A stretch of 64,000 bases of DNA from Scleromitrula shiraiana (lineage: Eukaryota > Ascomycota > Leotiomycetes > Helotiales > Sclerotiniaceae). A model generated the notes under the pieces. The model ran no database searches, was not told the origin of the DNA, and was given only the letters and a program-made list of their open reading frames with translations. Shown piece after piece: positions 1 through 11,875 of the stretch (position 1 is the stretch's first letter; each line of letters opens with the position of its first letter). The stretch lies in the NCBI GenBank assembly GCA_028455995.1, contig JABELC010000007.1, positions 1,116,001-1,180,000 on the forward strand. The letters run 5' to 3'. A program made the position numbers and the translations under genes.

Positions 1-1027
1 TCGAAGAAGTCAAAATGCTGGAAGTAGTTGGTGCTGTTTCAGTAGAGATATCAGATACTACGGCGGAGATAGTGATGGAATTTGAGCTCAAGGAACTGGT
101 GACTGTCGGGCTAGATAAGTAACTAGATGAAGCTCCTGTTGGGGCACCAGAAATCCCGGCTGAAATCACAACAAGAGTCGAAGCCAAGATTGAACTGCTT
201 GAAGAGGTTGGAACAGATACAACGGTAGGTGCAGTTCCAGTTGAAGCACCTGGGATCCCATCGGTAGTACTTTCCGCTGTGCTCGAGAGCAAGGAGCTGG
301 AAGTAAGTATGGACGAGGCTACAGATGCACTGCTCTGAGAGAGGCTTGAAGAGACTCCTGTGGATATTCCAGATACTCCGACAACGGTAGTTTGTGCGGC
401 ACTAGAGACTAGGGAGCTCGAGGGCACAGTGACTACTGTAGGAGATAGACTAATTTGAGATGAGCTGGGAGAATATCCGGTGGAAACTTCGGAAATTCCA
501 TCAACGGAGCTTTGAGTAGCACTCGAATAAGTGTAACTCGTTGGCAATACTACTGATGTTGCGGAAGAGCTGATTTTTGAACTCTCAACACTAACAACAC
601 TCCCTTGAGTTGCGCTGGGAAAGATGGAGCTCGAAGTTGCAGCCACTGTCGATCGAATAGTGGGAGATTGCGCCGCGGGAGTAATTTCAGTTGCCGAGGA
701 AAGGCTAGTTGGAGAACTTGAACTCAATTCCGACGTATCTGTTACAGCCCCGGTTGCCAAAGATTCGTACACCTTATGATTAGAGACGGTGTTTTTGTTG
801 CTGTCGTCGACGTTATCTAATGAGTTTACATCATTCTTAAGGGTGGTGGAAGAGCGGAAGTAATCAGACAATGAACGTTTGGCCGGGATATCAACTGATG
901 GTTGACTATTTGATATTTGTCTTTTAATCTCTCTTGGAAAAAAATACTTGGGTCGTTCGTTCTCCGCGGCATAAGTAAAGGAGGAAAGAACGGCCAATGA
1001 GGCTACTAAAAGCGAAGGTGTATGCAT
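1..1027 (-). CDS. Ser/Thr-rich secreted or cell-wall protein, C-terminus beyond the window
   Basis: A reading frame starts at the ATG at 1027 and stays open to base 1, so at least 341 residues are visible and the C-terminus lies outside. The first ~20 residues (MHTPSLLVASLAVLSSFTYA) form a clear signal peptide with a plausible cut before AENE. The next ~60 residues are mixed and include basic pairs (KR). After that the chain is dominated by Ser, Thr, Ala, Val and Gly. It is built from loosely repeated blocks of about 40-50 residues in which runs of serine alternate with elements like GVSGISTG, GIPGASTG and GISGAPTG. This composition is typical of heavily O-glycosylated fungal wall proteins, often GPI-anchored. 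The anchor signal, if any, is not visible. No catalytic domain was recognised in the visible part. The function is not identified. Confidence 0.72.
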   Translation of the reverse strand, partial: MHTPSLLVASLAVLSSFTYAAENERPKYFFPREIKRQISNSQPSVDIPAKRSLSDYFRSSTTLKNDVNSLDNVDDSNKNTVSNHKVYESLATGAVTDTSELSSSSPTSLSSATEITPAAQSPTIRSTVAATSSSIFPSATQGSVVSVESSKISSSATSVVLPTSYTYSSATQSSVDGISEVSTGYSPSSSQISLSPTVVTVPSSSLVSSAAQTTVVGVSGISTGVSSSLSQSSASVASSILTSSSLLSSTAESTTDGIPGASTGTAPTVVSVPTSSSSSILASTLVVISAGISGAPTGASSSYLSSPTVTSSLSSNSITISAVVSDISTETAPTTSSILTSS

Positions 1028-1901
1028 AATTTGCAAATGTGTCCCAATCCAGATTGTATTATTGGGATATTAGATCTTGGGTATATGGGGCGAAAAAGGT
1101 ATTTCGATCTGAAGTTGAGATTAGTTGAAGCCCAATCCCACAAAATTGGATGAGTATGGCGGTAATAATAAATGATAGTAGGCCACATCCATAGAGAATT
1201 GAGAGGACTAACTGTCAAAACGATAGAATATAACGAGTGTAATTGACAAAAAATGTCAAAGAGTGTGTATATCTATTCGTAAATATAATTATTAGTACTT
1301 TTTGATGAAATTTCAACTTCAACCTCAATATCAAAGTCAATGATCAACATTGATATCATTTCGCAAAATCATAATAGGCCCAGACAAGGAAATAAATGAT
1401 ATCGCAAATCGCAATCACTTTATTCAACAATCCCAAACACCCTCAAAATCCCCGTTTCCTTACTTCTCCTTCTCCTCCTTTCCTATCAAACAATTGAACT
1501 GTCGTGAACGAATATCGACTCACTTATTGTAATTAAAAAGTACCAGTCGGTAATGACTAAAATAGCGATTCTCAAAGGAGTGTCGTGACGAAATGTCGTC
1601 GAGATAAAAGATTTAGAGTGATATGTCCTCCTTTCACAACTTCTTCAAATCGTAGCAAATCATTGACGAGCGACCATTATCCACAAGCCTCTAGAGGCTT
1701 TCTCAATATTAAGGATGTTAACAATCTTCGATGGTATATCTTTATTTAAATCGCAAAGTTTTCGCGTCGATGGTTTTCTTTTCTATTTATGCTGAGGGAA
1801 TGTATGTGGGTGAGCGAGAGAGAATGTGTGGGAGAGAGTGTGGAAGGATTAAAGTTGATGTGAAGTCGGATGTCGTACAGGGAGAGGTTCAGGTTTGGAT
1901 T

Positions 1902-1920
1902 AGAGAGAGAGAGAGAGAGA
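1902..1920. repeat. (GA)n microsatellite
   Basis: Uninterrupted GA dinucleotides inside a broader purine-rich segment (about 1800-1960) on the + strand. Confidence 0.9.
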
Positions 1921-2497
1921 TAAGGAGACAGAGATAGAGCGAGAGCGAGAGGAAGGAGGTGTGTATGTGTGATAGTGAATAATGAAAGGAAATTATTGAA
2001 AAGGCCCCGTCTCGATCTCTAGGGAACGTTAGAACCCTGAAGTCAATAAAAAAATGGCCTTGAAGCCTTGAAGAATAATAACAGTTTTGACATAGAACCA
2101 GAGGAAAAGAGGAAAGTTCGTGTAGAAGGTCTAAGCTCTAAGGTCCAAGGCCTAAGGTCTAGAGGACAGGAGTGGCTCAAAAGGTGGATTATGGGACAAT
2201 TCAGTCTAATAAGTGGAAATGGTGGACACCTGGAATACAATCACTTTTAACTGGGATACAATCACATTTAATCAGGGAGATTTTTAATGGGTACTTTTTT
2301 TTGGTTACGGGCACGACGGGCCAGTGTAAGGCAGGGGAGTTTAATAAAATTTTAGAGTCTACGGTATTTTTGCCTAGATAAATTATTAGGTTGAATTACT
2401 AAGTCACCTAATTATTTAACAAGTCTACCTTGAAAAGGAAGGGGAGTAACCTCCACAGTCAGGGGTAAACAAGGGGAGGGATTTTTACTATTTATTA

Positions 2498-2555
2498 CTA
2501 GACACTAAACACTAGAGACTAGAGACTAGGGACTAGACACTAAGCACTAAGCACT
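2498..2555. repeat. Imperfect tandem repeat of CTAGACACTAA-like units
   Basis: Degenerate 7-10 nt units (ACTAAAC, ACTAGAG, ACTAGGG, ACTAAGC) follow one another. A second, shorter copy of the same motif (AGAGACTAGAGACTAGAG) appears near 10210-10227. Confidence 0.7.
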
Positions 2556-2580
2556 GTACCTAAATTGAAGTTTTGAAGGT

Positions 2581-2620
2581 CAAGAACTCAAGAACTCAAG
2601 AACTCAAGAAGAACTCAAGA
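2581..2620. repeat. (AAGAACTC)n minisatellite
   Basis: About five head-to-tail copies of an 8-9 nt unit CAAGAACT. Confidence 0.85.
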
Positions 2621-2785
2621 TTCAACAAGTAAAATTATAACAATGTCATTATTACACACACTTTTATTAATTATTAACCTCAATTCTATTCGGTTCGATT
2701 TTATTAATTGAATACAAAACAATAGCTAGATACGGTACACAGGAACAATAAACGGGTTGGTACACTGAATGAGATGACAACCCAT

Positions 2786-2893
2786 TTAAATAAAATAAAA
2801 TAAAATTCAATATAATACAATATAATTTAATCAAATTTAATATAATTTAATATAATTTAATCAAATAAAATAAAACTTCATAAAATTTAATCA
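2786..2893. repeat. AT-rich repeat of TAAAATAAAA / TAATTTAATC units
   Basis: Almost G- and C-free tract made of TAAAA pentamers followed by TATAATTTAATC decamer-like units. It lies in a longer AT-rich region (about 2640-3200). It could be a small AT island. No gene is visible. Confidence 0.8.
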
Positions 2894-3790
2894 ACCAAAT
2901 CATTGACAATCAATCATTATCATTGTTATGTCCATCAAAATCAGCAATGATAACCACCATTTCACACTGTTAATAAGAACAAATTTAAAATCATAAGACC
3001 ATATGTATAGAAAATCTCGAACCTCGAGCCTCGAACCTTTTTAATTCGCCGTTAGTTTGAGCGTCAGCGAAAAAACTATCGATAAATTTGTTTTATCCAA
3101 CATTTTAATTTATTGTTAATTTAAGCATTAACAAAAACTATTAACGGATTTGTTTTATCTAATTTTATATTTTATTTTATAACTCAAGGGTTATTGAGAT
3201 AATAATGAATAATTCAATGTTAGCATCCATAAATCTCTCTTTTTCCATTCCATGATGCTTTCGAAGTTGTAGGTTCCTCATACTAGTATATTCTCTTTCA
3301 CTCACTATTAAACAAGAACATATTTTCATAACTTTCCAGACTCGTAAAACTCTTAATTAAAGGTTCCATCTTTTTTCATCCCCCGTTCCCATGTCCATGC
3401 CATGCCATGCCATGAGCTACTTCGCCTATTTGCCTTGCATTAGCATCAACTTCTCACCCAATAACAATCCCCATACTATTTACCTATACAGATAGCGCGT
3501 TTCAACAAAAGCCTTTAATCACACTTTTAATATCCGCAAAATAACAAAGTAAAAGACTTTCTGGATAAAAACATGATGATCAGAATGTATATTAGGCTCA
3601 TTTGTGGGTTCTCCAACTTCCTTCCATGTTGTATTTTGTACAGGGGAATAATGGGGGGGAATGGATCATCGATGATGGATGGGGAGAGATGACGAAAGAA
3701 ATTAGAAAAGATGGGTGAAGCATGAAGAAACATCATTATTGAAGCATTATTGTTGTCATCGTACCGATACATTCTGAGTTCATTCATACC

Positions 3791-3807
3791 AAAAAAAAAA
3801 AAAAAAA
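3791..3807. repeat. Poly(A) run of 17
   Basis: Homopolymer of 17 A on the + strand. It could be a relic of a retro-inserted tail, but no matching element body was seen. Confidence 0.9.
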
Positions 3808-4151
3808 TACATATGCAAGAAAAAGTTATCTATCAATTGAAAGAATTCAATATATCCTCATATGGTGTATCTGCGTGTACACAGTAGATCCAGTATGTAC
3901 TCCGAAGGAAAATCAATTACAGTATGATGTGTAACCGGCCAACAATTCCCAAAGTTGGATGAATAAGACGCGCAATATTGACACAAAGTAGGATTTTCTT
4001 CCACCTACGTTTTATGCATATGTGTATGCATAGTACCATATATATGCACAATACATTGTTACCTGCCTACTGTATCCATCCATCCATCCATTATTGTATT
4101 ATTGAGCCACCCACCTTACTGTCTAGTGTTCTGACTGACTCCAAAAGATTT

Positions 4152-4157
<6 letters not shown>

Positions 4158-4187
<30 letters not shown>
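4158..4187. repeat. (CT)n microsatellite
   Basis: About 14 CT dinucleotides on the + strand. Confidence 0.95.
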
Positions 4188-4190
<3 letters not shown>

Positions 4191-4381
4191 AAATTCAAGA
4201 ATGACGACGAACTTACTCACTACTGTATCATCAAAATCCTTATACTACCTACACTACACAAACTAACTGATCGTCCCGAGATGGTCGGTTCCTCATACTT
4301 TCTATCGTTCCTCCGGAGATTATAGCTAGAACCAATTAACCTTCAAACGTAGTATAAAAACTAGGATCTAACCGTGCCGTA

Positions 4382-4416
4382 CATAGCATAGCATAGCATA
4401 GCATAGCATAGCATAG
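4382..4416. repeat. (CATAG)n microsatellite
   Basis: Seven head-to-tail copies of the pentamer CATAG. Confidence 0.95.
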
Positions 4417-5566
4417 GCTACTTATTACTCTTACTACCGTACATAGTCTAAAAAATTCAAAAAGAACAATACCATATTTATCCAAAACATCCACCTTTCC
4501 TTATTTGAGTTTCTTTTTTGTTTGTTTCGACTCTCAGACTGACTCCCAGGAGCGCGTGCACGATGGGTCCAAGTAAACTCTTTACCGTTAGATCATGATT
4601 TTCTTTAGTCAATGCAGTGGATGAATGGGTGGATGAATGGATTTACAATACGGGTAGTATTATTCATTGTGGAGAGGAGAGGATTTAGCTATAAGTTAGA
4701 TCGGTGAGATCTTGTGATACTACTTTACTACTGTATCCAGTGTCCACGGGTACAGTATCTATTAATACATCTATCTAGAACTGTCTATCTATCTGTCTGT
4801 CTGTTTGTATCCAGCCTTCCCTTTTATATCGATCAATATCTGAGCGGAGCTGCGAATTGAGCTGTGTAGTGGGATACGGTAGATAGGTGGAAGTTTCATT
4901 TCGTATACATGCGATGAACCTCTTCCGTTTTGTAGTATCAAAGAACCGATAGTATATTCAGTATATTCTAAAAGCGGTTTGCTCAGTCCATCCGTACTCG
5001 TATTTACATATAATGGCTAGCCAACTATCTGTATACCAGAGAAAACTCCGAGCCAATATAGTAACTACTAATCATAATACTATCTAATATCTACTCTGTT
5101 ACTAACAAACACCCATCTACCACATTAAAATTGCCAGTTCATGCACATCAAAAAGCTAATTTACTAAGTACAAACTATCGACTCTATACTATCTGATCGC
5201 ACGCAGGTACATGAACATAGACTTTAAGTCCCAGATCGCCCGGTACTCACCAACCCAACAACGACAACGGCAACAGCCTCTTCATCAATCAAAAAAATAA
5301 ATACTAGAAAATACAAAAATACAATCATACAATTAAAGTACAATACAAGTATCAAAGCACACATCTATCAAGTTCCATCTATGCATCCACGGATTACACA
5401 TACAAACAAAAGAAAAGAAATTTCATCCCATCATGAATTACAATATTCAGCTCTCACCTACCTGTCCACCATCAAATTCCTTCCTTCTTCCTTCCTTCCC
5501 TCCCTTCCCTTCTCTTCTCAATCCTACTCTCCATCCCCCTCTTTTCCTCCCTCCCTCTTCGTATCA

Positions 5567-5594
5567 CACATACATACATACATACATACATACA
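5567..5594. repeat. (ACAT)n microsatellite
   Basis: Seven ACAT/CATA tetramers. Confidence 0.95.
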
Positions 5595-5729
5595 AACACA
5601 AGTCGTACACACAACAAGGACGTTTTGTTTCATATTCGATCACTACATTCCTATTCCTATTTGTGCTACCTATCTGTACTATACTTCCCCAAATCCGTAT
5701 CCAGATCCAAATTCAATTCAAATGGAATT

Positions 5730-5756
5730 GATGTGATGTGATGTGATGTGATGTGA
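5730..5756. repeat. (GATGT)n microsatellite
   Basis: Five copies of GATGT. Confidence 0.95.
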
Positions 5757-7442
5757 CTTGCCCGCTTACCTTCTCTTCTCTTCCCTTCCTTTTCCTTTAG
5801 TGGTTGGTTTTCGATACTGGATTTGTAGTAAGTATGATGTGTGTATGTGTGTATGTAGATACCCGATACAAAAATTTGTACGTGAACAGTATTGTGATAC
5901 GAGATAAAAGTGAAGATGAAGATGATACGAAACATTATGTATGTACTACCTATTAGGAATGTATGTAAATATCCTAATTGATGGACGTAAGCAAGCATGT
6001 ATGGAATATTCTTTCATCCTTCCTTTATTCTTCTTTCTCGATACGATAGATTTGATCAATTAGCGTTGCGATATACGAGTGCTTGATCGATATCTACCCA
6101 AATAATAGATATTCCATAATTCATAATTCTATACCAATCTCAAATCCAAACCCAAATCCAAATTTCCCCCTCCTCCCCTCCAAACATCAACCTCAAGCAA
6201 AACCATCCCATCTCATCCCATCCATCCCATCGTCTCCATTCTCGTTTCGTTTCGAACATGAGACAAACCACATGCCTAAATAAAATGAGATGAAACGACG
6301 GTTAGGTGAGGTGGATGGCGGTACTTAGGAATTTTTATTTTATCTCATCTCATATATCTCTCATACTGATACGAATTGATTTGTTATTCTGTAACGTGAA
6401 AAAAACCCGGGTTGAAGATTTTTTTTATATTCAATGTATACGAGTCTGTTTGTATTTATGATGTTGGGTTTTGGGTTTTGGGTTGGGTTGATATTTACAT
6501 GTACCGCTGTATGTGCCTATTGGAACTTGTTTTGAGATGGAACATATATACAATAAGTATACACTAGCATATGTATTCAACACTTTAGAAACCATCTCTG
6601 TAGTTGAAGATTCGATAAGATGAATATTTAACTCCCATGGCCTGGCCATCCACATTCGCTCCCTCCCTCTACCATGATCAATCACAGTTTCATGTACCGG
6701 TGATAGTATACTACGAATCAAATGCTACATAAACACTATACATATCATACATATCATACCATACCATATCTAGAATTACCATATTTACTTACACATACAC
6801 ACGCATATGATACAAAGCGGCGCAAACATCTCTCATTTCACTCATGATTACATACTACTGTATACACAAACGCAAACACAAACAATTATTCTACCACATC
6901 CATCGTCATTACATATACCCACCAACCACCTCTCTACCTCCCTACGCAAAAAAACATCCATCACTCCAACATTGCCTCTTCCTCCCCTCCCCGTTACACC
7001 CCCATCCATCCCTCTCATCTACCAACTCATTCGTTTCCCCATGCCACAAATGTTTACTTCATGTTTATACACCTGTTTAATCCTTCCTCTTCCTTTCCAC
7101 CATCCTTCCATCCTCCCATCCCATTCTTCCCCCATCCTTGCATCATCACATCATCCAAACCTCACCTCACTCCACCCCCACACCCCCACCCCAAAATCCC
7201 GTATCAGAATCCATATATCAAACGCCCTAAGTTCTACATACGTATGTATACAGCGCACCACGAAACCGAAACCGAAACCGACACTTCATCACTCAACTAT
7301 CAACCCAGAAACAAGAAGTTTGTCAGCCTTATGGGACGAGAAAATCCTAAAGCGTTTTAGAGACTACAGACGGAATCAGGGTTTGGAGATGGGGAATTTG
7401 GCTATTGCGTTGTGTGTGGTGTTAAGTATCTATGCTATCTAG

Positions 7443-7471
7443 TATCTATCTATCTATCTATCTATCTATCT
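7443..7471. repeat. (TATC)n microsatellite
   Basis: Seven TATC tetramers directly after the pyrimidine-rich block. Confidence 0.95.
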
Positions 7472-10400
7472 GTATTGACACGGTATTGTTTGAACTGTGT
7501 ATCGGTATTGTATAGAGATACTTTATTTCGCCCACTTGACTTGTAGGACTACGTAACATGGAATGAAAGAATCAGCATCAATAGGGAATAGGTAGTAATA
7601 ACAACGCCATGTGACGAGCTGAAAAGTACTTAGTACCAAATATGTACGTTGAAAAGCATACTTGGGGCACAGCGGATAAACAGACTCATCGACTGGAAGC
7701 TTAAGATGAGAGAAAAGATTGTTCTAGAACGGTATAAACAGGCAATAATATGCCAAAAGTGGGAACTTCAAATTTCAAAGAAGAGAACATAATTGTGGCT
7801 TCACTGAATGACATATGACATACATTTTGCATCAATCATCTTGCTCAAGATTCTAGAAGCTACGACATTGCCCAGTCAGCTAGTTTATATAGGGTTTTGA
7901 ATATCCCAATGACAACTTGTTCTCTCAACTACAGAGGTGTATATCAAAACGTCAAAATTATCATATAGAACGGGCCGATCCGTGAAGAGACTTCTTCCGC
8001 TGCTGCTAGAATCGAATTTGGTGTTCGCTAGATATTTATCCAAAACATTAATGCTTGGCAATGTTGTGCCATGATGAAAATGTCTGTTGTTGGATGTAAA
8101 TATCAACGGATAGAGATGGGTCCCGGAGAAGTGGTATTCCTCTTCCTTATGACAGTTGCGAGATGATTTAAGACGAATGGCGAACAGTGTCAAAGAAGAC
8201 TGTGATCTAACATGCTTGAGAATACAGCCACTAGGTAGGTATATAAACCAACGTGCACATAGAGTTTAAGGTTATATGAACGAGCGAGATCTTTGTAGAA
8301 AAGATACCTCTCAGCGAGAAACTAGATGTATTGGATAACTTGGAAACGATATGGCGCAACCTTGCATCAATGCTAATCTTCTGAGGATTTGGAATCTTCT
8401 GAAGCATTTAGAAATTCCTCTCGAAGAGTCACTATAGAAATACGGGGGAAATTCTACCAATTGAGTGGGTTCTACTTTGGACATTAACTCTGCATTGAAG
8501 CATTCAGTTATTGAGAATGCCCATCCCAACTTCAATAATTTATCGATAGCGGGGCCAAGTGATCCTTCAATGTATTGCAACGAGATAGATCGATCCAGAT
8601 CTTTCCCTAGTCCACAAACCTACCGTTTATGGGTTAACTGGGGGGGGGGAAACTCTGGAGTATATACTCGATATAGCCTTGGATCAATGCATTGATGTTC
8701 GATTCGGTGTTTTGCAGCGAACCTTGAAGGAAAATCGATGCACGTAATGAGGGGATCCAATATTGGGCATGAGTCACTTAGCTCACAGTATTCAATTGTA
8801 TTGCGATCTATGTGGATCAGTTATATGACAGCATGAAAAAGCGTAGATACGTAGCTATGCATCACATGATTTCGCAATCATGCGGGTGATAAAAGATAAC
8901 ATTTTATACACCGGTACCGGTCAAGAGCATGCAAATATGACAGATGTTGGCCTAAGCATCATGCCATTTCAAGTAATCGTGAACAAGGGAATCAATATGC
9001 GTAATCTTATTACTCTATGCGGACCGACTGCGTCAACATGCCGATGGCGATCTTGTTGCACTCGATCTTTCAGCCAAAATGCCCGTCTCCATGGCATTGT
9101 ATCGATTCAACACATGCTCATATCTTGCGCCTTAAGATCGGTCAGTTTCTATCTAAATCTGACACGTCGTTACACTGGTAACATGCAGCTTGGCCAATTA
9201 TGAAGACAGGTGATGTATCAAGTATGGATCACTGGATATATCAACATTATTTGATAGGACCGTTGATAAACGGCATGCAGTCAGGCACGCCAGGCACTTC
9301 CGTAACTTCACTTGAAATAAATAAGAATACCATTGCTGACCCGTGAAGGATGACCCTTTGTCATACCTTATGGATTTTTGGCTTTTCGTCTCCAAAATTG
9401 AAGCAAGCTGCAGTAAGTAACGTGCATGGCGTATCCAGTTCGAAAAATGTGCGAACCGCCATAAGCTAGAGATTGTAATTCGTGGACTGATGTAAGTGTG
9501 AGGCGGAAATCCTCAATACCGACTGGTTAATTTCACTTCAAGGTAGTACAAGCCCATTACCTGCATTGCAGTGTGCCGACTATATCTTGAATCCTTAAGG
9601 AATTAAGGAAGTTTGGGATGGAAGCCGAATGGCCAATTCGTAGAAAACGATATCCACCAAGTAGCCACAAACGCAGACGCCGTTTCAGGGCAACGATCGG
9701 GGTTCTTTTGTCATGAATACTTGGTAAGAAACACATGAGGGTTGTGTCATTCTTAGTGGGTCCAGTCAAGACTCGAAAGCTTGTGCAAAAAAGTCTTATC
9801 TCGCATGAATCAAACATCAGTTTGTTGACCGCGCGGGATGCCGATTATTTCATTTATTTTTCATGGAGTACTTGTACGATATTTGGAAGTTGATTTTTCT
9901 AGAACTGCCGTAGCCCAGGTGACAACATACAAAGGCAGCATTCAATGGAAGAGTCGGGAAGAAAAAGCTAGAGGGTGTGGAAGGGTTCCAGGACTAGGTA
10001 AGTGGAGTTCCGGTTTTTTTCGCGGCAGGTGCGATAAAACAGGACGAATTTTCAATTCGAGAATTAATATTAATATTGGTATTGATATTGATATTGATAT
10101 TGATATTAATATTAATAATATAGATCCATGATAGATCTGGGCCCTTAGGGCACTTGATAACACTTTCGTCGGAAATCGAACAGTCTGGTACTATCTGGAT
10201 ATATATTTTAGAGACTAGAGACTAGAGTACGCCTTACAGTTGAACCACGTCTGATAACTGGAGAGGTCTGTGACAAGGGTTTGCGTGTTATACAGGAATA
10301 CTATACCTAGGATAAATCTAGCTTATGGAGTTCCATGGTTCAACGCAACGCACATAATGAGGTCAGCTTAGAACCCTTGAAAAGTTGGTTGTAATAATGT

Positions 10401-11049
10401 TGCATGTTGTTACTCGATATTATATGGACTTTAACCCAAAGAGAAGAGGCCCACGAAGAGGCCCACGAAGAGGAAACGATCTACGTGTGATCTCATAAGG
10501 AATCTAGTTTAGAATGATTAATTGGCCAATTCTTGTCTATTCTTCCTATTCCTGGTGTTTCTAGAAAGATTTCTCGATTTTACATGACCTAGATAGGGTT
10601 GTAAAAAGCCAGTGAGAGAGAAAGAGACCTCCGCGGGAACGAGATGTGAGAAAGAAAGAACGAAAGAAGAGGAAGAAGATGATACCTACTCCATACGTAT
10701 AGTAGGTAAGCTTATAAGGACAAACTTCTTGGAATTCTCGAATCTTGTTGGTCCTTTACTTACCTGGTGGCTCTTTCGTTCGGAGGTCCTTGGTGGTCCT
10801 CTTTCTCAAAGAGATCATTCTAAAAATTGCCTAGGTAATAATTGCCCCACCATTACTAGTTCACCATTTCCGGATTCATCCCGCGTCCCCGCGCCGAGCT
10901 TTTTCAACATCCAATTGATAATAATCAAAAAAATACTGGACAATAGAAGGAAGGGGAAAAAAAAAAAAACGCATAAATCAATTTCAATCCCCTCATCATT
11001 CGATTCACTTCTTTCTTCTTTCTTCTTTCTCCCTTGCTTTGTTTATTCT
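7472..11049. other. Gene-poor stretch upstream of the FKBP gene
   Basis: No gene could be modelled. The - strand has two open stretches of ordinary amino-acid composition (7885-8193, and 8311 to about 8610) that could be remnants of one coding sequence. Stops interrupt the frame between them and I recognise no family. A TATTGA repeat lies at 10064-10121 and a 12-nt duplication (GAGGCCCACGAA) at about 10446-10470. The last ~450 bases before 11050 are purine- then pyrimidine-rich and probably hold the FKBP promoter and 5' leader. Confidence 0.5.
10064..10121. repeat. (TATTGA)n / TATTAA hexamer repeat
   Basis: Imperfect hexamers ATTAAT, ATTGAT repeated about nine times. Confidence 0.85.
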
Positions 11050-11875
11050 ATGTCATATATTCTCCCACGTCTTCGAGTATCAACTCCACTCTCAAGATTT
11101 TCAATACAATCAAACCCTCTATACCAATACCGCAACTTTTCTTGCACAAACGCAATTATGGGTGTTACTAAGACTATCTTGAAGGAAGGCTCAGGTCCTA
11201 ACCCAAAGTGTGGTGATACAGTTACCATCGAATACACTGGCTGGTTGAAGGATGATACCAAGGAGGGTGAGGAGCAGAAGATTAAACCACCGTCAGTCTA
11301 CCTAACTTACCCTTTCCCCCACCGCCAACATTCAACCTATGGTTTTATTATACAGTTACTAATAATCTCTATCCTGCAGTTTCGATTCTTCCGTTGAACG
11401 AGGTGCTTTCGTTGTTCAGATTGGTGTTGGTCAAGTCATCAAGGGTATTTTACCCCTCACAAAATAATAGTGTCATTAGATGCTTACTGACCGGCGTTTA
11501 GGCTGGGACGAGGGTGTTATTACCATGAAGCTTGGAGAGAAGGCTACATTAGACATCTCACAGTAAGTGACAAATACTGGTATCAATTCGAGGGTTAAAC
11601 TAACGATTCTAAAGTGACTTTGCATATGGACACAAGTAAGATTCTGAGATCATCCCAATTATTTCATTAGAGACGTCGAATCTTTCCGTCCCGAAGGAGC
11701 GGTAAAGCATGTGGAAAGATGAAAGTGCTGATCATTAAATTTATAGTGGTTTCCCTCCTGTCATCCCAGCCTATGCTACTCTTCTCTTGTAAGTCTAAAT
11801 CTTGCCAAGCACATTATCCTCGATTACCCACTAATATCATTTAATAGTGACGTTGAGTTGCAAAAGATCAACTAA
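11050..11875 (+). CDS. FKBP-type peptidyl-prolyl cis-trans isomerase, possible cytosolic and mitochondrial forms
   Basis: Single-domain FKBP that catalyses proline cis-trans isomerisation and is the expected FK506/rapamycin receptor. Coding exons, by splice signals and frame: 11050-11291, 11380-11444, 11502-11562, 11615-11635, 11747-11788, 11848-11875. From the ATG at 11158 the protein starts MGVTKTILKEG and contains the family signatures YTGWL, FDSSVERG, GQVIKGWDEGV, FAYG and ATLLFDVEL, covering essentially the whole domain. An in-frame upstream ATG at 11050 adds 36 residues rich in Arg, Ser and hydrophobics without acidic residues (begins MSYILPRLRVST), like a mitochondrial presequence. The frame is also open further upstream, but without a better ATG. 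The insertion between the YTGWL and FDSS motifs is longer than in human FKBP12, as I recall for other fungal members. Which start dominates cannot be read from the sequence. Confidence 0.93.

Larger units (their letters stand above)
1028..2785. other. Gene-poor stretch with GA and octamer-like repeats
   Basis: No convincing coding region. The part next to 1027 is the presumed promoter and leader of the Ser/Thr-rich protein. It contains a purine-rich stretch with a GA run, an imperfect tandem of ACTAGAGACT/ACTAAGCACT-like units, and a run of AAGAACTC units. Short open frames here are low-complexity. Confidence 0.6.
2894..5380. other. Gene-poor stretch rich in simple repeats
   Basis: No supported gene. 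The open frames in this interval are short, and the longest (about 115 codons near 3978-4325) translates the CT microsatellite into a Ser/Leu run, which argues against coding. Several simple repeats are listed separately. Confidence 0.55.
5381..7442 (+). other. Pyrimidine-rich + strand region, possible noncoding transcript or leader
   Basis: For about 2 kb the + strand is strongly C/T-biased with CCTTCC, CCATCCCATC and CTTCCTCCC runs. Open frames therefore occur in several + frames at once (5381-5731 with 5433-5741, and 6807-7442 with two others). Their translations are Pro/Ser/His/Leu low-complexity and differ between frames, so I do not call them genes. In filamentous fungi such asymmetry is common around transcription starts and 5' leaders. 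No + strand gene follows until the FKBP gene at 11 kb. A long noncoding RNA is therefore possible but unproven. Confidence 0.4.

Noticed and set aside
3791..3807. Poly(A) run as the tail of a retroposon
   Set aside because: No element body, target-site duplication or promoter boxes could be recognised next to it.
6807..7442. 211-codon + strand frame in the pyrimidine-rich block
   Set aside because: Translation is Pro/Ser/His/Leu low-complexity and overlaps two other open + frames of the same kind. It is explained by C/T bias, and part of it simply reads tandem repeats.
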